From: Syngnathus acus | Taxonomy: Eukaryota > Chordata > Actinopteri > Syngnathiformes > Syngnathidae | Direction: 5' to 3' | Assembly: GCF_901709675.1 (NCBI RefSeq) | Contig: NC_051106.1 | Coordinates: 7,204,001 to 7,268,000, forward strand | DNA: 64,000 bases | In this document: piece by piece, positions 52,380-64,000 of the stretch | Numbering within the stretch: the stretch's first letter is position 1 | Layout of the letters: each line of letters begins with the position of its first letter | Program-made: the position numbers and the translations under genes | Notes under the pieces: generated by a model | The model's input: only the letters and a program-made list of their open reading frames with translations | Told to the model about the DNA's origin: nothing | The model's database searches: none

Positions 52380-52560
52380 TCAAAATTAGAGCGGCCCTTA
52401 TTGTCCCCATTACGGCCCATGGCGGCGGATGCTACGGGGGTCCCTCGCCTGTGAGGAGTTGTCAGACTGTGGACGCGAACCCGCTTGACAGGTAATCTGA
52501 ATGTCTTCAATTAGCCCAATTAGGGCTGTCATAAACAATTGCGCCAGCAACACAAACAGA
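52380..52560. promoter_or_regulatory. candidate Meis-responsive element: TGACAG, paired CAATTAG, CTGTCA
   Basis: Within 46 bp (52486-52531) the sequence has TGACAG, two direct CAATTAG copies separated by 2 bp (52508-52514 and 52517-52523), and CTGTCA, the inverted TGACAG. Meis-type sites thus flank a pair of homeodomain cores. The upstream part (ccttattgtccccattacgg, gttgtcagactgtgg) adds further candidate sites. It lies in the cdin1 intron about 17 kb past the meis2 3' end. Confidence 0.4.
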
Positions 52561-54049
52561 TAAACGCACGCACAAGTGCACAAGCGTACACACCGCCGGG
52601 GTCTGCAGAGTATTAATGAGAAGGGTAATGGGTATATCTGCGGACGCCTGACTCGACTTTTCCCGTGGCGTGTGTGTGTGTGTGTCCATCTTTCGAGGCC
52701 CCGCCCTTGCGTTGCTCTCAGCTGCACACTGCTGGCTGCTACCTGGTCACTTCAAATTGCGCCATCTCCTTTCATTAGCACGTTGCCGGCTGAGAATCTG
52801 AAAGGCCGTGACAAAATTCATTTGAGACGAGTGGGAGCAGATTGCCTGAAGCAGGTGCTATAGGGGAGATAAAACCTAAAAAAAAAAAAAGCAGCACCTC
52901 TGTACGTGTGTGTGTGCCGTGTTGTCGGGTGGCACGTGCAAGTGGGTTGGACGCTTTTTCACTGGTCTTCACATTCGGTTCTTGTCCTTGCTATGGTAAA
53001 TGGGTAATGACATGTAAGTGCTTTAGGGGGGGAGGGGGGGAGGGAACGGCCCAGTGCACACTTTTACAAAGCTGTGGTGAAATCTAAATATTGTTTCTAG
53101 CGTGACTAAACAGGGCAACGCCTTAGCAGCGAGGGGTGACAACGCTAACATTGTTTGATTTGGTCTCCCTCTTCATATTATCTTATCGCGGCGCAAAGGT
53201 GACACCCACTCAGCTTTTGTGTTCCATCTACGGGCGGTTCGGCGCGAGCTAATCTTGAAAAGAAGGATTTCACAAACGTGAGACTTGAGCAGAGTTAGCA
53301 TCAATATTTGAACAAGGCCGCGGCGTCGACGGCGGCGAGATCACGTCAAGCAACAAGGCTGACATGTTGGGTGCAGTCCTTAGAAGATTCGCGTTTGGGT
53401 TTTGGGGGAACCCTGGGCCGATTTTTGGGTGGCGTCGTCATCTCGAGTGGAAAGGAACATCAAATATGACGCTTTCCAATGGCTAAATATGAGTTTGACT
53501 CTTGAATGTGACATGTGAATGTGAAACTCAATATTTTCTACCTTGAACTGTGTGTCAAAATAAATAATATTTAACTAATTTCAGTTTATCTAAAATTAAT
53601 ATCCTCAAATCATCTACCATGAAAGTAGACTGATTATATTTGTGCTGAATCAAAATAATATAATATTTGTATTTACTTTGGAATATAATGGTGAGCATTT
53701 TTGCCTATTTTCCATCATGTTATGAACCAAAATAGAAATTAAATCATATTTACTTTAAATTGTTAGTGCAGAAAACTACAATTATTTTTTTTATCCAATG
53801 CATCGATTAATCGACATCATTGAAATATTAATCGGTTATTCAAATAAGTGTTATATATTATATTCTGTGATTCATTGATCTTGCTGGAAAAATATTGCGA
53901 CAAAACAATTCCCCACCCTTTGTCAAATTATTTTAAAGTCACCGCCTAAAATTACTTTGATTTCAAGATGGACCTGATTTTAAGTGACGTCTGCAAAGAC
54001 AAAAACGGAAGGGGGGAAAAAAAAGACAAAGAGAAAAGCCATCAGCGGG

Positions 54050-54560
54050 CAAGTTGTAATGGGAAATTGCTCTTGGCAACTATTTGTTCAAGCACCAGAT
54101 TTATTTCGTCTTCATGCCAACCCGACGAGCCCCCGTTGGAAAACAGGGCAGGTTCCCCCCCTAATGAGTAATCTATTTCCAAGCAGTCGTGTCTGGGCAT
54201 GACAGTTTACTGAGAAGCTTGAAGAACTGGTAATTACCAGCGTTACGGGGCAATTAATGCATATTACACTGCAGCACTCATAGTGGTGACTGTCAGCTCC
54301 CCAATAAAAATGAGCACTCTTCAGCTAAAGGCTGACATTAATTGGGCCCTTAATGACTATGCAGAGGAACCAAGCCAAATAGGAACAAAACAGTGGAATC
54401 ACTTTGACTCCGGCAGAGGGCTGAAAAGTGGACTAAAAATGAGATTAATTGCTTTTAGAGGGGGGAGGAGGTGTTGGAATTATAGGGTGCAGAAAGAGCA
54501 AGGGGTGCTCATACAGATGACAATTCAATTAATTATTCTATAGTGCATTTTCTAGCCAAA
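54050..54560. promoter_or_regulatory. strongest candidate conserved non-coding element, long cdin1 intron
   Basis: About 500 bp of repeat-free, AT-rich but complex sequence. It has TGACAG (54200-54205), the perfect 14-bp palindrome CTGGTAATTACCAG (54227-54240), gggcaattaatgcatattac with a POU-like ATGCATAT, CTGTCA (54290-54295), gacattaattgggcccttaatgac and gagattaattgc. Site density is the highest I noticed in the window. The open frame across it has no recognisable protein character. Confidence 0.45.
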
Positions 54561-55689
54561 GCATACGGTTAGAGTCGGTTTTAAGATGGTGGAAATATAT
54601 TTGCACTCTTCTCAAAGGTCAATATTTTTTTCTTTTTGTTGGAGACGTGAGCACTGATCTTAGCCGAAGAAAAAAAGGAGGCCCGAAGTTCGGCTGAATA
54701 AAAAGTGAGTCATCATCATAAAGTATGTGGTTATTGCAAAACAGGCGGCATGATGTGCTGATCTTGAAAAAAATATATGTGATAAATTAATCCCACATAG
54801 GCCTCTTGATAATTACAAAAATAAGAAAGATTGCTGATTATAAAATCAACAAAATAAAGTACCAAAAAGTAAACAACTTTAACGCGAACCCTAATACATC
54901 AAACGGGACTTCTGATAAATAATCCAAATAAATAAAATAAACTGACACAAAATAAATTGGAAAAATCTAGATGTAATAAATAAAAAAAGAGAATTATAGG
55001 AATTGCTGAAAAAAAAAACTAATTTACAATTAATCATTTATAAAATGTATCAGGCACATCTAAGAGTAAAATATTTTTTAAAAAGTCATAAAGTGAGCAA
55101 CTAACACATTCCACCCACAGAAAAGTTTCATGAATCAAGGATTTACCAGAGATGTGAAATTCCAATTAGCGTTGCTATAAATCTATAGGCCTTAATCTCA
55201 ATGCAAGCTAGTAAAAAAAAAAGAAAATAGCAGCGTACAAACACACGGCACCATTTGCATACATTTTTGATTCCGGATTTCCTGGCTATTTAAATATGCG
55301 GTTAGAAATAGTGCGGCGCTGCCTCTTGCGCTGTCACGCCGCACGCTCACGCTGTCATTGGCCCTGATAGAACTCACGCGCTTCAAAGGCGGCTTTGCAA
55401 GGAGCAAATATTTGAATTGCAAAAACGCCTCATCTTCCAAAGGGAGCCAATTGAAGAGAACTTTTTAAGGAGTTTGAGACGAAGCGACGACCCCCACCCG
55501 CCGCAACCTCCAGGAAGCTCGCCCCTCTCGTATTCACCACGTAAGCGCTCCCCTGGCTAATTTGCCATATCCAAATTTGTGTAATGGGAGATGACACATT
55601 CTACAGGGGATTGGCGAGGGGGGGAACTTTAATACGAGGAGAGAAGCGTAAAATGTTTAAGCTTGCCTTGTGTATAAATGAAAATCCAC

Positions 55690-56050
55690 CACCCAAATCC
55701 GGGTTCCGTTACAGAATGAACGTAATTAGCTGCTTAAATTCTCCGGCGAGGTCTTTGAGCGAGATCCTTAAGATTCTACGCAAACACGTTACACCTCGAG
55801 ACTTTACATGTGTTCGCCGGAGATAAATGCGAGAGCGCTTCCAGCTAAAGAGAAAATGTCCAAAAATAATCTGAATCGTAAATCAACAGCGCGGCTTATT
55901 GGTTTTCTCAAAGTATGAGCCCGAGCGTTTGATGCCAGAATAAATAGCGCCGTTAAGCCCGAGCGAGTAAAAGTGGAGGCATGAAGGCCGCGGACAACCT
56001 TAACATCAATAAATAGTCATCGTCAGACATCTAAGAAAATATTCTCGCAA
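55690..56050. promoter_or_regulatory. candidate regulatory block in long cdin1 intron
   Basis: A unique stretch containing cgtaattagctgcttaaattc, aaaaataatctgaatcgtaaatcaac, gcggcttattgg and acatcaataaatagtcatcg. It is repeat-free over 350 bp, which is unusual for this window. Conservation untested. Confidence 0.3.
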
Positions 56051-56324
56051 CAAGGGAGACACTCATCTCCCGACTTTATGACGAGACACATCTGCAAAAG
56101 TTGAATCCGAGCTTTTAGGAGTCAGCAGTTTTTCATCGTGCTTAATATTTTCTTGCTGTTTATCATCACTAAATCATGTCCTTAATGTTCGAGAGAAAAG
56201 GGCTGTTTTAAATTCCGCCTTTCTGCCAAGGATAAAGACCTGTCCGTTTTTGGTGACCTTTGTTGAAGGGGTCATCAAAAGAACAAATGGCAAAGAACAG
56301 CAGTCCAGTTGTTTCATTCCTAAG

Positions 56325-56525
56325 GATGTTCGATACCGTTGTTCAGACCGATACCAGTCCGATTAATAATCGATACTTTAGTCTTTTTTACACATAAAAT
56401 ATCAATTAACAAAATGACCTTTCTTTTCCGAAGAAGATAATCATTTGCAGATGTGTCAAATGGCCATTTTGCATAATGCCATCCGCTTTAGTATCGGTGG
56501 CTGGTATCGGTACAATACCAGCTGC
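56325..56525. repeat. possible dispersed repeat with inverted CGATACC / GGTATCGG blocks
   Basis: The left end reads gatgttcgataccgttg...cagaccgatacc and the right end tagtatcggtggctggtatcggtac. ACCGATACC and GGTATCGGT are inverted copies about 150 bp apart. This resembles a degraded inverted-repeat element common in fish genomes, but no exact boundaries are visible. Confidence 0.45.
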
Positions 56526-58452
56526 TTTCTGGTCACATTCACAACAGCCTATGCACGATACATATATTTGAGCTTTTTTTTTTTTAAGTACACACTGATT
56601 GATTTATAAATTGTATGCCGCAAACTGATTAGTGCCGCAATCGCCTCAACCAGCAAGGTAGTCTCCGGCGGCCGACACGCAGACGTCACGGAGACAAGTT
56701 TGAGCCGAAATCAAATGCGAATGATGGATTGCTTTACTGCACAATGACCTCTGTCACCGGGCGCTTGTCCTAAATCAGACGTCGGCGATAAGGGGCCCCA
56801 CGCTAGCGCTCACCTTGGTATTTTAGCCAGCAGACCTTATCTGAGACTGGAGGAAGTTGGAGTAATAACTAAAGACAAGCCGCAACAAAACCCGGCCTGT
56901 CCTTGTCAAACATGGTTTACAATGTATAAGCCCTTATTTCCAGCTTTGAGGTTGTTAAGGCAATAATTACGTCACGTTTTAGCACTGCGGTGTAAAATTA
57001 CAACAAAAAATTTAATGAAAAAGAAAAGTTGGACCAGAACCAGAGAGAAGGCTGACGACGAAGAAAAATAAAATACGCTGAGGTTCACAGTAGTAGGCTT
57101 TGCACGTTTTCCAATCGGAACACATGCGATGACGCGTTTATGCGCGTGTGAGAGCGCGAGCTAGCATGCTTCCAGGCAGTGGCATCAAAACGGTGGAGGA
57201 AGACCAAACATGACATCAAACGTCGCAATTAGCTGACCCCTTTTCCCCGGAGTCGCCGTTTGAAACGGGGCTGCCTTTAGAAAGCGTGATTAAAATATGT
57301 TTGCTTTCTTATTCAAAATGACATTTGACAAGGTTAGCAATATTTCAACTAACTGCAAAAACATTCTTGTGGCCGTAATCCTTGACTCCCCCCCCCGCCG
57401 GTCGCAGGTAACCTCCGAGCGAGTTTCCCATGAACTCATTGCTACAATTTGGGGAAAAGAAAACCGCCGAGAGGGAAGAAGAAAAAGCGTGTTTTGTTTC
57501 ACCCGCACGGTTGAAGCTAAATGTTTTACAATGATTATTCAGGGAATTTAACCCCCCTTTTATTAAGTCATTTTGGTAACCGCCAGCTCCATCCTTGCAC
57601 GGGACGGGACATGAGGACTGTCAGCAGCTAAGCGGATCAAGTTGCTCAAACTGTTAAACCCCCTCATCACCAAATTAGGAGAGGTGTAGTCCACAGTCTA
57701 GTGGTCAGTCCAAAAAAGAGCAAAAAGTAAGCTAACGGGGATGACGTTAAACCACAATCGTAAAACTTGGAATTGATGTCGGGGGCTTCAAAGAGAAATA
57801 CTGAAGTCCTGACAAAACAAGATGCACATAAGCAAGGATTCATAGGGCGTATCAAGTTAATGGTTTTCACATTTACTCAAGTCACTGGGGGAAAGGGAAT
57901 GTGAAGTGTCAGGATCGGACGGAGAACCAGACCGGGCTTTAGCGGCAGCTGGGGCTCGAAAATGGCGGTGGCGCTTTGGATCAGAGGTCTTTTCGCCAGA
58001 CAGCTCAATGCTGCCGCTTTCACTTACAACGGCCGACCAAATGGGAGTTGTCATTTAAATGGAGTGAATTATATCGATATGGCTCAAAATGAACAGCAGA
58101 TTTCTCTGGCATTTTAATGACAGATATTTGTCAAGGGTTGATCCAAAGAGCTTTATTTTGACATGGACTCGATGAAAGACGATGACGAATACACCGGTAC
58201 CGACTCGACACCGTACGGCCGTAATTGCTGTGGACGGTTTTGTGTTGGAAAAAAAAGGTACTAGCATGTACCTAGCTAGACAAACAAAAATAAAAGAAAA
58301 ACAATGTTAATATATTAGCCTTAGTCGATGCTAGTTTCCCATAAGCATGTCAGTGGGATATTAAATTGACTTAGCATTAGCGCTAGTTATCAAGAAAGTT
58401 TTCTTTTACGATAAACTCCAATTGGATGTCATTAAAGAGCTTAAAGCACACT

Positions 58453-58568
58453 CAGGGATGGGTTGAATCACGTACATTGTTTTTCTTTGCCCATAAATTA
58501 ATCTGATTCGAAATCAAGAGTAGCCAAAATCGGAACGACGATTACATTTCGATTAATCGTCTAGCCTG
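58453..58568. mobile_element. short hAT-like MITE, diverged
   Basis: A 116-bp segment begins CAGGGATGGG and ends TCTAGCCTG, so both ends start CAGG in inverted orientation. The interior reads cataaattaatctgattcg...gacgattacatttcgattaatcg, the CGATTAATCG pattern shared by a very common fish hAT-derived family. The ends are only partly complementary and no clear 8-bp target duplication remains, so the copy is old. Confidence 0.5.
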
Positions 58569-60581
58569 AGTTGTAGCTGACTTTACTAAGATATAATCAG
58601 TCACTACGATGCCGTTTAATATGATATTGTTTTCGAAGGTTGGCTACTTTTGAGACCATGAGACTGTGTAGCTTACGCCGCTTGTATATTAACCCTCGCA
58701 ATTGATGAGCATCATCAAAAGGTCAGCACTTGGACGCAGGCTCCTCATGTGTCTTTGATTACACTCTCCCACTAAGAGAGACGCAGGCAACAAAGTTTAA
58801 GCTATCAGGCAATCAGACGGCGGACAGACGTGAAACTCAAAACAGAGGCAGCTTGAGAGGAGAAGGCTGCCCGAGTTTAAAAAAAAAAAAAAAAAGGTTC
58901 CTGACGAAGGTCTTTAACAAATGCCAGGCCGGTGAGGAAAGACTCAGATGTGCTTTTCTAGCAACGAGGTCCTGAAGAGAATTAATTGTGAAATATCGTA
59001 CAAAAACAAATACCTTTCAAATCTGTTACTTACGAGATGTCAATCAAAAACGACTACCATGAACCACAATCAGATAAAAAGCCAACGCAGGCAAACAAAC
59101 AAATCTCAACCGTATAGCAAAGTTATTCCGGTTGAGTGATGAGGTCATCCGAAGAGCGAAAGTTTTGAAACCCCTTTTCCAAGCAAAAATGAGAAATGAT
59201 GGATGGGAAAATTCAAAACAGCATCACAGCATTTGACATTAGTTATCGCGGGGATTGATTTGAAGGTGTTTTATGGTTCTGTGGTTTTACAACTCTGCTT
59301 AGAATTATTGTTATTGTATAGAATCATCTCGCTTAATGGCTGCTTGGGAGCCATGCCAATAAAAAAAAAAAACTGAGCGGAAAAAGGAAGACAAATATCA
59401 AAATATCAAAAGCTTGCTATAAATCACTAAAAGCCTTTAATCAGGATCTTTTTTTTTGTTGCTAAAAGCAGAAATCCGCCTAGAATATGGAAACCACTAA
59501 ATAAAACAAAACATGCCAGGGAATTTTCATTATCGTCCCTTCTCGAAATCCACGCAATAGAAAGGTGAGAAGAAGGTAGCAAAACTACAAGAGTGAAAAT
59601 AAGCAGAGGTGGGATAAAAACAAGGTTATGTGTGGGACAGTGGACCTATAAAAAGGAGCCTGCTGTCTGGGTTATCTCGAAGAAAGCACTTATCACTAGC
59701 CAGCAGCCGTGCACGCTGACTGATGGACCTCCACAAAGCGCGAGTACCGTACGCATTATCTGGTACACACAGAGCGGCTTTTTAAACACAAAAGGCAGAA
59801 ATATGAAGCATTGTTTCCTGGCTCTGTCGTTTGCTACAAAACAAGGCATTTGCTGCAACGTCTCAAATAGAACGACCCAAACATTGGGGGAACCGACAAG
59901 GAAATTGAAACTGAGATAAGGAAGGCCAGCTGAAGAATTTATGATCTCGGAGTGAAAGACGTGAATTCTGATTTGGTGCTAATTTTTGACACAACTTTGC
60001 GTGTCTAATAGTCTAAAAATCTGTGACCTCATTGCTACTAGATTTATTTTCTATTCAAGCTGGTTTGAGATCATCGATTAATTGATTATTAGAGAGCAAA
60101 CTAGGGTGCAGTACTTGGCTGCGGCCAGCAGAGGCACTGCTGAGTCAGCATCAAAATTACTGCTAAGTTCTATGAAGAACGTATTGTGTTCAGAACGTTC
60201 AGATGGATCTCCTGTTCCATTAAAAATATTAATTTTCTTCACATTCAATAAAGTAAATTTAACTTATGGGGATATTTGGATAACATTTTGTGAAATATGA
60301 CATTTTGGGTGTGGCTTCAAAAAGTCCTTATAAAAATTACAAATGTAAAAACATATTGGATGATCATATCAATTATAAACATAAAACAAAACAAATCGGT
60401 CATTGACGGGAGGATGCATAGAAAAAAAGTATAAATAAAAACTATGCCAAAGTCACACTTTCAGCAAAAAAAATTATCTGTCTAAGCCCAGCGGGGAACT
60501 CTACGAAAAAAAGGAGGTGAAGAAGTCTCTGTGATTCTGATGTTATCCATTGTGAAAGCTGACAAAAAACATGGACATTCA

Positions 60582-60612
<31 letters not shown>

Positions 60613-62283
60613 GTTCCAGTGCCGCCCCCAAAAAGAAAAAAAAAAAGCAATTCACAGCGTTGACACTCTCGCACCTCATTTCACTCCAGGCTTTCTTCTC
60701 CATCTCGCAGCTTCCCGGCGAGGAGGGCATATATGTTTCGCCGAGGTGGCACTCTCGCGGCGCCCGTGTCAAAACCCGGCTCTCAGTCACAATACTAAAT
60801 GACAAATTTGGATAATATGCACATATATGACCTCACTGGCAGACATGGAGGCTTAAGTAAAGCTAAATCCTCAGGCTGCTAGAAAGACCTGAGCTCACAG
60901 GCGCCTCAAAACAAGGCTCCCAAATGTGCATCCTTAAAAGCATGAAATCCTTGAAGCTTCGCAGCTTACTTGTCATTTGGCATTAATGCCTGCGTAGAAA
61001 GTTGACGGCATCGCACTCCTGCGCGCCGCGGCACCCCAAAACAAACATTTGCAAAGCCCTAAAGGAACTAGCATTGCGCAGAGCTATTTTTTCCGCTTTT
61101 TTTTTTTTCCTGGCTGTGGATATTCTATGAGAGGATGTCATAACAAAGGAAACAATAAAAGAGGCCACGTTCCTGCACAGCATGGGGTGCCGATAATGAT
61201 AAATAAAAGGAAGGCGATAGATGTCATATGCTTCATCAGGGAAGATAAGATTGCCGCCTTCACAAACAAGAAGACTTTTTTAATATTCATAATTTTCCCT
61301 GCATGTGTTTTATTTTTTGCTTGGAGAAGATGATTTTGAGGTTACGTTGATGTGCATTGAAGAAGAAGGCGAAGAACTTGCAGGTGTAAACCCCATTAAT
61401 ATTTTCAAGTAATTAAACAATCTATTTGGAGTAGTCCAACAAAATAATGATAGGCATGTCTATTAAAATAGGACAATGTTGAATTAAGAAATTGCATTGC
61501 TTCCATTGACAGGCATTAAATGAATTAGTGCGGGGGGGGAAAAAAAAAAACAGTGTGCGGTTTTGGACCGTAATTGGAAAAAGTTCACAAAGATCGGAAG
61601 CTTGTAATTGCGGCTGTGTCAACTCATAAAGAGCATCGCAGACACGCTTCTGTCTTATTGTTAGCCAACACGTCAGTGAGTAGATTAATAATGACAAGTT
61701 TTATATAACTCCTAGCATATACAAATACAGGCAATAAAAAAATATTTGAACTATGACTTACTTCAAATCAAGAATATTTTGCTAATATAAACAACGATAC
61801 ACAAATGCATGTTTGCGCCTGAAGAGATTCCCAGTTGGTCAAGACAGATGATGTATTAAGGCAAACGCAAAAGGTCGTAACCCCCAGCTTCATATAAGGG
61901 AGAAATGAGGCATACTGTACCATTATATTGTTATCAATCATTTTTTGCCGGACGTCTGACAGCTCCTTATCAGAGCTAACCTTTTCACGCCGCCGTTAAG
62001 GGAGCCCACGTTCAACATTTGTAGTTTACAAATCTTACAGCTGACTGAGTTAAGGGGGGTTGAATTTGTGGACTGGCCGTCAATGGGAAAAATGTGAAGA
62101 AAAGGCCAAACATTTATTCTTGTAATCTGCTCTGCCATGTCTCAAAATTATTTTGTGCCTGTTTGCACATTATATTTGGATTAGTGCTATTGATTCTTTC
62201 TTAGTACACTATTGCACTGGGGAGGGCAATTAAATAGGACATAGATCTTTCTTTGTCGTGATTGTCATGTTTTCGCTCTATCT

Positions 62284-62303
62284 AATAATAATAATAATAA
62301 TAA
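62284..62303. repeat. (AAT)n microsatellite
   Basis: About six AAT/TAA units in the long cdin1 intron; a similar tract lies at 5651-5671. Confidence 0.85.
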
Positions 62304-63510
62304 AGCTGAAGTAAAAGCGACATAGTGACTCTTCTGACCACGATTGAAAGCAACAAACTGGGAGTAACCGAAGACTAGTTTGATCAAAGAGGGCTGTTTT
62401 AAGAGTGATCACTTCCCTCAAAATACACACAAGGCTCGTTTAATATTCCCCATCAGGTAAATAATTCTTACTCTGATAGTTGTGCGAGATGGAGAACTCA
62501 ATTATCCGAACATCCGTCAGAGCAGAGCCCGCTCTGGAACGCTACCGAGCAATAAGATTGATAGCCGAATTGACGGCAGTAGCCGGCGCTTTGCCGCCTC
62601 ATCCGGGCACTGGACTTGAACACGCCGTTTGATTCCATCATTTTTCCCCCAGATTTTGCTCTTCTCTCTTTGGAGCATTGTACGTGAAGCATCATTACCC
62701 TTCACTCCACCGAAGAGGGGTTCATTATGGGGTTAGTGTGTTGGCAAGACTGTTGTTTGGATGATGAATGTAGTTGGTTAGAGCTTTGGAGAGAAAATTA
62801 TCCGCCCCCCAACACACACACACTCATTGCAAGACGCTGAGCGCAATTTGCAGTTTGGTCAAATTCGTGAAACAAATAAAAATCAGCAAATCCTTTCTCT
62901 GTTTTCTGATCGAACGTTGACCCAAAATGACATAAATACCTGAAAGATGATGTAAAAGGTCCAACCATTTTGAAACATTATATGTCGATTAAAAAGGAAC
63001 GGTTGGCGGATAAGGTCGGGATTGACAGTTTTGCGTTTGGATTCTGACACAACAATGTTTATCTGATCGAGCTTCGGGTTGACATGACGGGATCTACGTT
63101 GTCACTCGTCTAATACGCTTGGACAAGGCTGTGCCACGGAATATCAATGAAAGACTCCTCCGGGGCAGAAATGGAAGGCTCGGGATCAGCCTAACCTTAG
63201 AATCGGCATGTACGTATCGTGACGCTTTGACCTTCTGGTAACTGGCGGCGCTGCGATAAAAGACGCCGAGCAAAAAGCTTTTCTGTCTTCAATCCAAGCC
63301 GAACAAGAAAGAGGAGTGAAGGAAATCTATTTTTGGAAACGTTTGATGTGCTTCTTTTGCTGGCTCACTGTTACATTGATTTAGTTCAAAAAGTAGCAGA
63401 AGACAGATTATCTTTTGTTTGCCTCTGATTTGTTTCAGGTGTTCAATGAGGCCTATTGAAGACGGGAATTGAACAAAAAAGTCCCTTTTAATCTGGAAAG
63501 AAAGACTGAC

Positions 63511-63616
63511 CTGTTCCAGTAGCTCCAAAACTGTTCGTTGAGGTAAGTGCGGTGACTGTGGTCGTCTCCAAATGACGCTTTACTCTCAATCCAGTGAACA
63601 ATGTGTCCTTCCACGG
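63511..63616 (-). CDS. cdin1: cdin1 coding exon with nuclease motif ([10 protein letters not shown])
   Basis: This is a 106-bp exon on the - strand between a tttccaaaag acceptor and a GTCAG donor. It reads [20 protein letters not shown], then [15 protein letters not shown] and AG of the next Arg codon. [10 protein letters not shown] is the E-x-K part of a predicted PD-(D/E)XK nuclease core; Glu and Lys are encoded at 63585-63587 and 63579-63581. Together with TPD in the upstream exon, the catalytic signature appears intact. The protein closely matches vertebrate CDIN1 ([17 protein letters not shown]). Reading phase fits both neighbouring exons. Confidence 0.93.
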
Positions 63617-63737
63617 CTTTTGGAAACGCACAGAAGAAATAAATCAGGCCATGAAATACAACTTTGACGTCTATCTGCGTCAATGGTAGTGAATGGATTA
63701 AAGTCAATACAATTGTGAGGGGGAAAAAAATACTAAC
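63617..63737 (-). other. cdin1: short cdin1 intron (121 bp)
   Basis: On the - strand it runs from the donor GTTAGT (63737-63732) to the acceptor ccaaaag (63617). It is near the minimal size common in compact teleost genes. Nothing else is seen in it. Confidence 0.85.
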
Positions 63738-63803
63738 CAACGGGGACCTCCAGGATGATATCAGGTGTTTTGTCATAACCTTTTGCTCTCAGTTGGTTCT
63801 CAT
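63738..63803 (-). CDS. cdin1: cdin1 coding exon ([15 protein letters not shown], nuclease core start)
   Basis: This is a 66-bp exon on the - strand after a catctttt-type tract and TAG acceptor. Taking the split Asp codon, it reads [20 protein letters not shown], then PV and one base of Ala. Vertebrate CDIN1 has [23 protein letters not shown] at this place. The Asp of TPD is the expected first acidic residue of the PD-(D/E)XK motif. Phase (2 + 63 + 1 nt) joins perfectly with the next exon. Exons encoding the N-terminal part must lie to the right of the window. Confidence 0.93.
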
Positions 63804-64000
63804 CTAAAAGAGAAGACACACGAGTCGCATTTGTTTGACTTTGGATCGCCTTAGATCGGTCGAAAAGCTTTACAACGCTGGCCGGTGTATTTGCTGTGTT
63901 CGCACGAAAAAAAAGCTGCGCCCCCAGTTTGTAGTTTGGTGAAGCTTCATAAAATATACGGCGAAGGGGGGGGAGACAAGGTTGGCATTACAGTCTGAGT
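63804..64000 (-). other. cdin1: cdin1 intron, right end open
   Basis: No coding sequence is recognised between the acceptor and the end of the window; the preceding cdin1 exon is not included. The stretch contains short A runs and a G run at 63966-63973. Confidence 0.7.

Larger units (their letters stand above)
45268..63510 (-). other. cdin1: last cdin1 intron (18.2 kb), possible regulatory reservoir
   Basis: This interval has consensus ends on the - strand (donor GTCAG at 63510, acceptor CTCAG at 45268). No exon is recognisable inside. It contains an 852-bp inverted-repeat transposon, a short hAT-like MITE, CGATTAATCG-type repeat fragments (53800-53850, 56325-56525), long A runs (for example 60585-60610) and (AAT)n at 62284-62303. 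It also contains several unique blocks rich in homeodomain sites, listed separately. In vertebrates meis2 is flanked by conserved elements extending into this neighbour gene, so the intron is a likely host of meis2 enhancers. That is inference. Confidence 0.75.

Noticed and set aside
54283-54543. 86-codon + strand frame
   Set aside because: The DNA looks like clustered transcription-factor sites; the peptide resembles no family and lacks splice context.

Overview
The window is vertebrate nuclear DNA, most likely from a teleost fish. The genes are split by GT-AG introns. Microsatellites are abundant: (CA)n, (GGAT)20, (CT)n and G runs up to 21 nt. Fish-type mobile-element remnants lie between long unique stretches. 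It contains parts of two protein-coding genes. Nearly every long open frame in other positions is chance or repeat-derived.

Left part (1 to about 35.2 kb, + strand): the 3' half of a TALE homeobox gene, meis2 (one of the teleost meis2 copies). Five coding exons are seen, at 15318-15394, 28880-28938, 30096-30185 (with a 21-nt alternative upstream acceptor at 30075), 30602-30701 (optional, carries its own stop) and 33419 onwards (alternative final coding exon plus 3' UTR to about 35.16 kb). Exon lengths (77, 59, 90), splice phases and protein sequence all fit MEIS2. The first 15.3 kb is intron. The N-terminal Meis/PKNOX domain and the first part of the homeodomain must lie upstream of the window.

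Right part (about 44.5 to 64 kb, - strand): the 3' end of cdin1 (C15orf41 in older usage), a predicted PD-(D/E)XK nuclease that partners codanin-1. Three coding exons with matching phases are seen, at 63738-63803, 63511-63616 and 45111-45267. An 18.2-kb intron separates the last two. The two genes converge tail to tail, the arrangement I recall for MEIS2 and C15orf41 on human chromosome 15. That conserved synteny supports both identifications.

The non-coding majority (meis2 introns, the roughly 9-kb intergenic gap and the long last cdin1 intron) is what is expected of a developmental regulatory block. Several AT-rich, non-repetitive segments carry TAATTA homeodomain cores and TGACAG/CTGTCA Meis-type sites. 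I list them as candidate conserved enhancers at modest confidence, because conservation cannot be tested here. Between them lie an 852-bp inverted-repeat DNA transposon with perfect 27-bp ends, a hAT transposase fossil, a SINE head, a short hAT-like MITE, and a degenerate array of about 30-bp units next to a perfect DR1 nuclear-receptor site. I found no rRNA, tRNA, CRISPR or bacterial feature, and no clearly novel gene system. The most interesting material is the regulatory DNA and the alternative 3'-end architecture of meis2.
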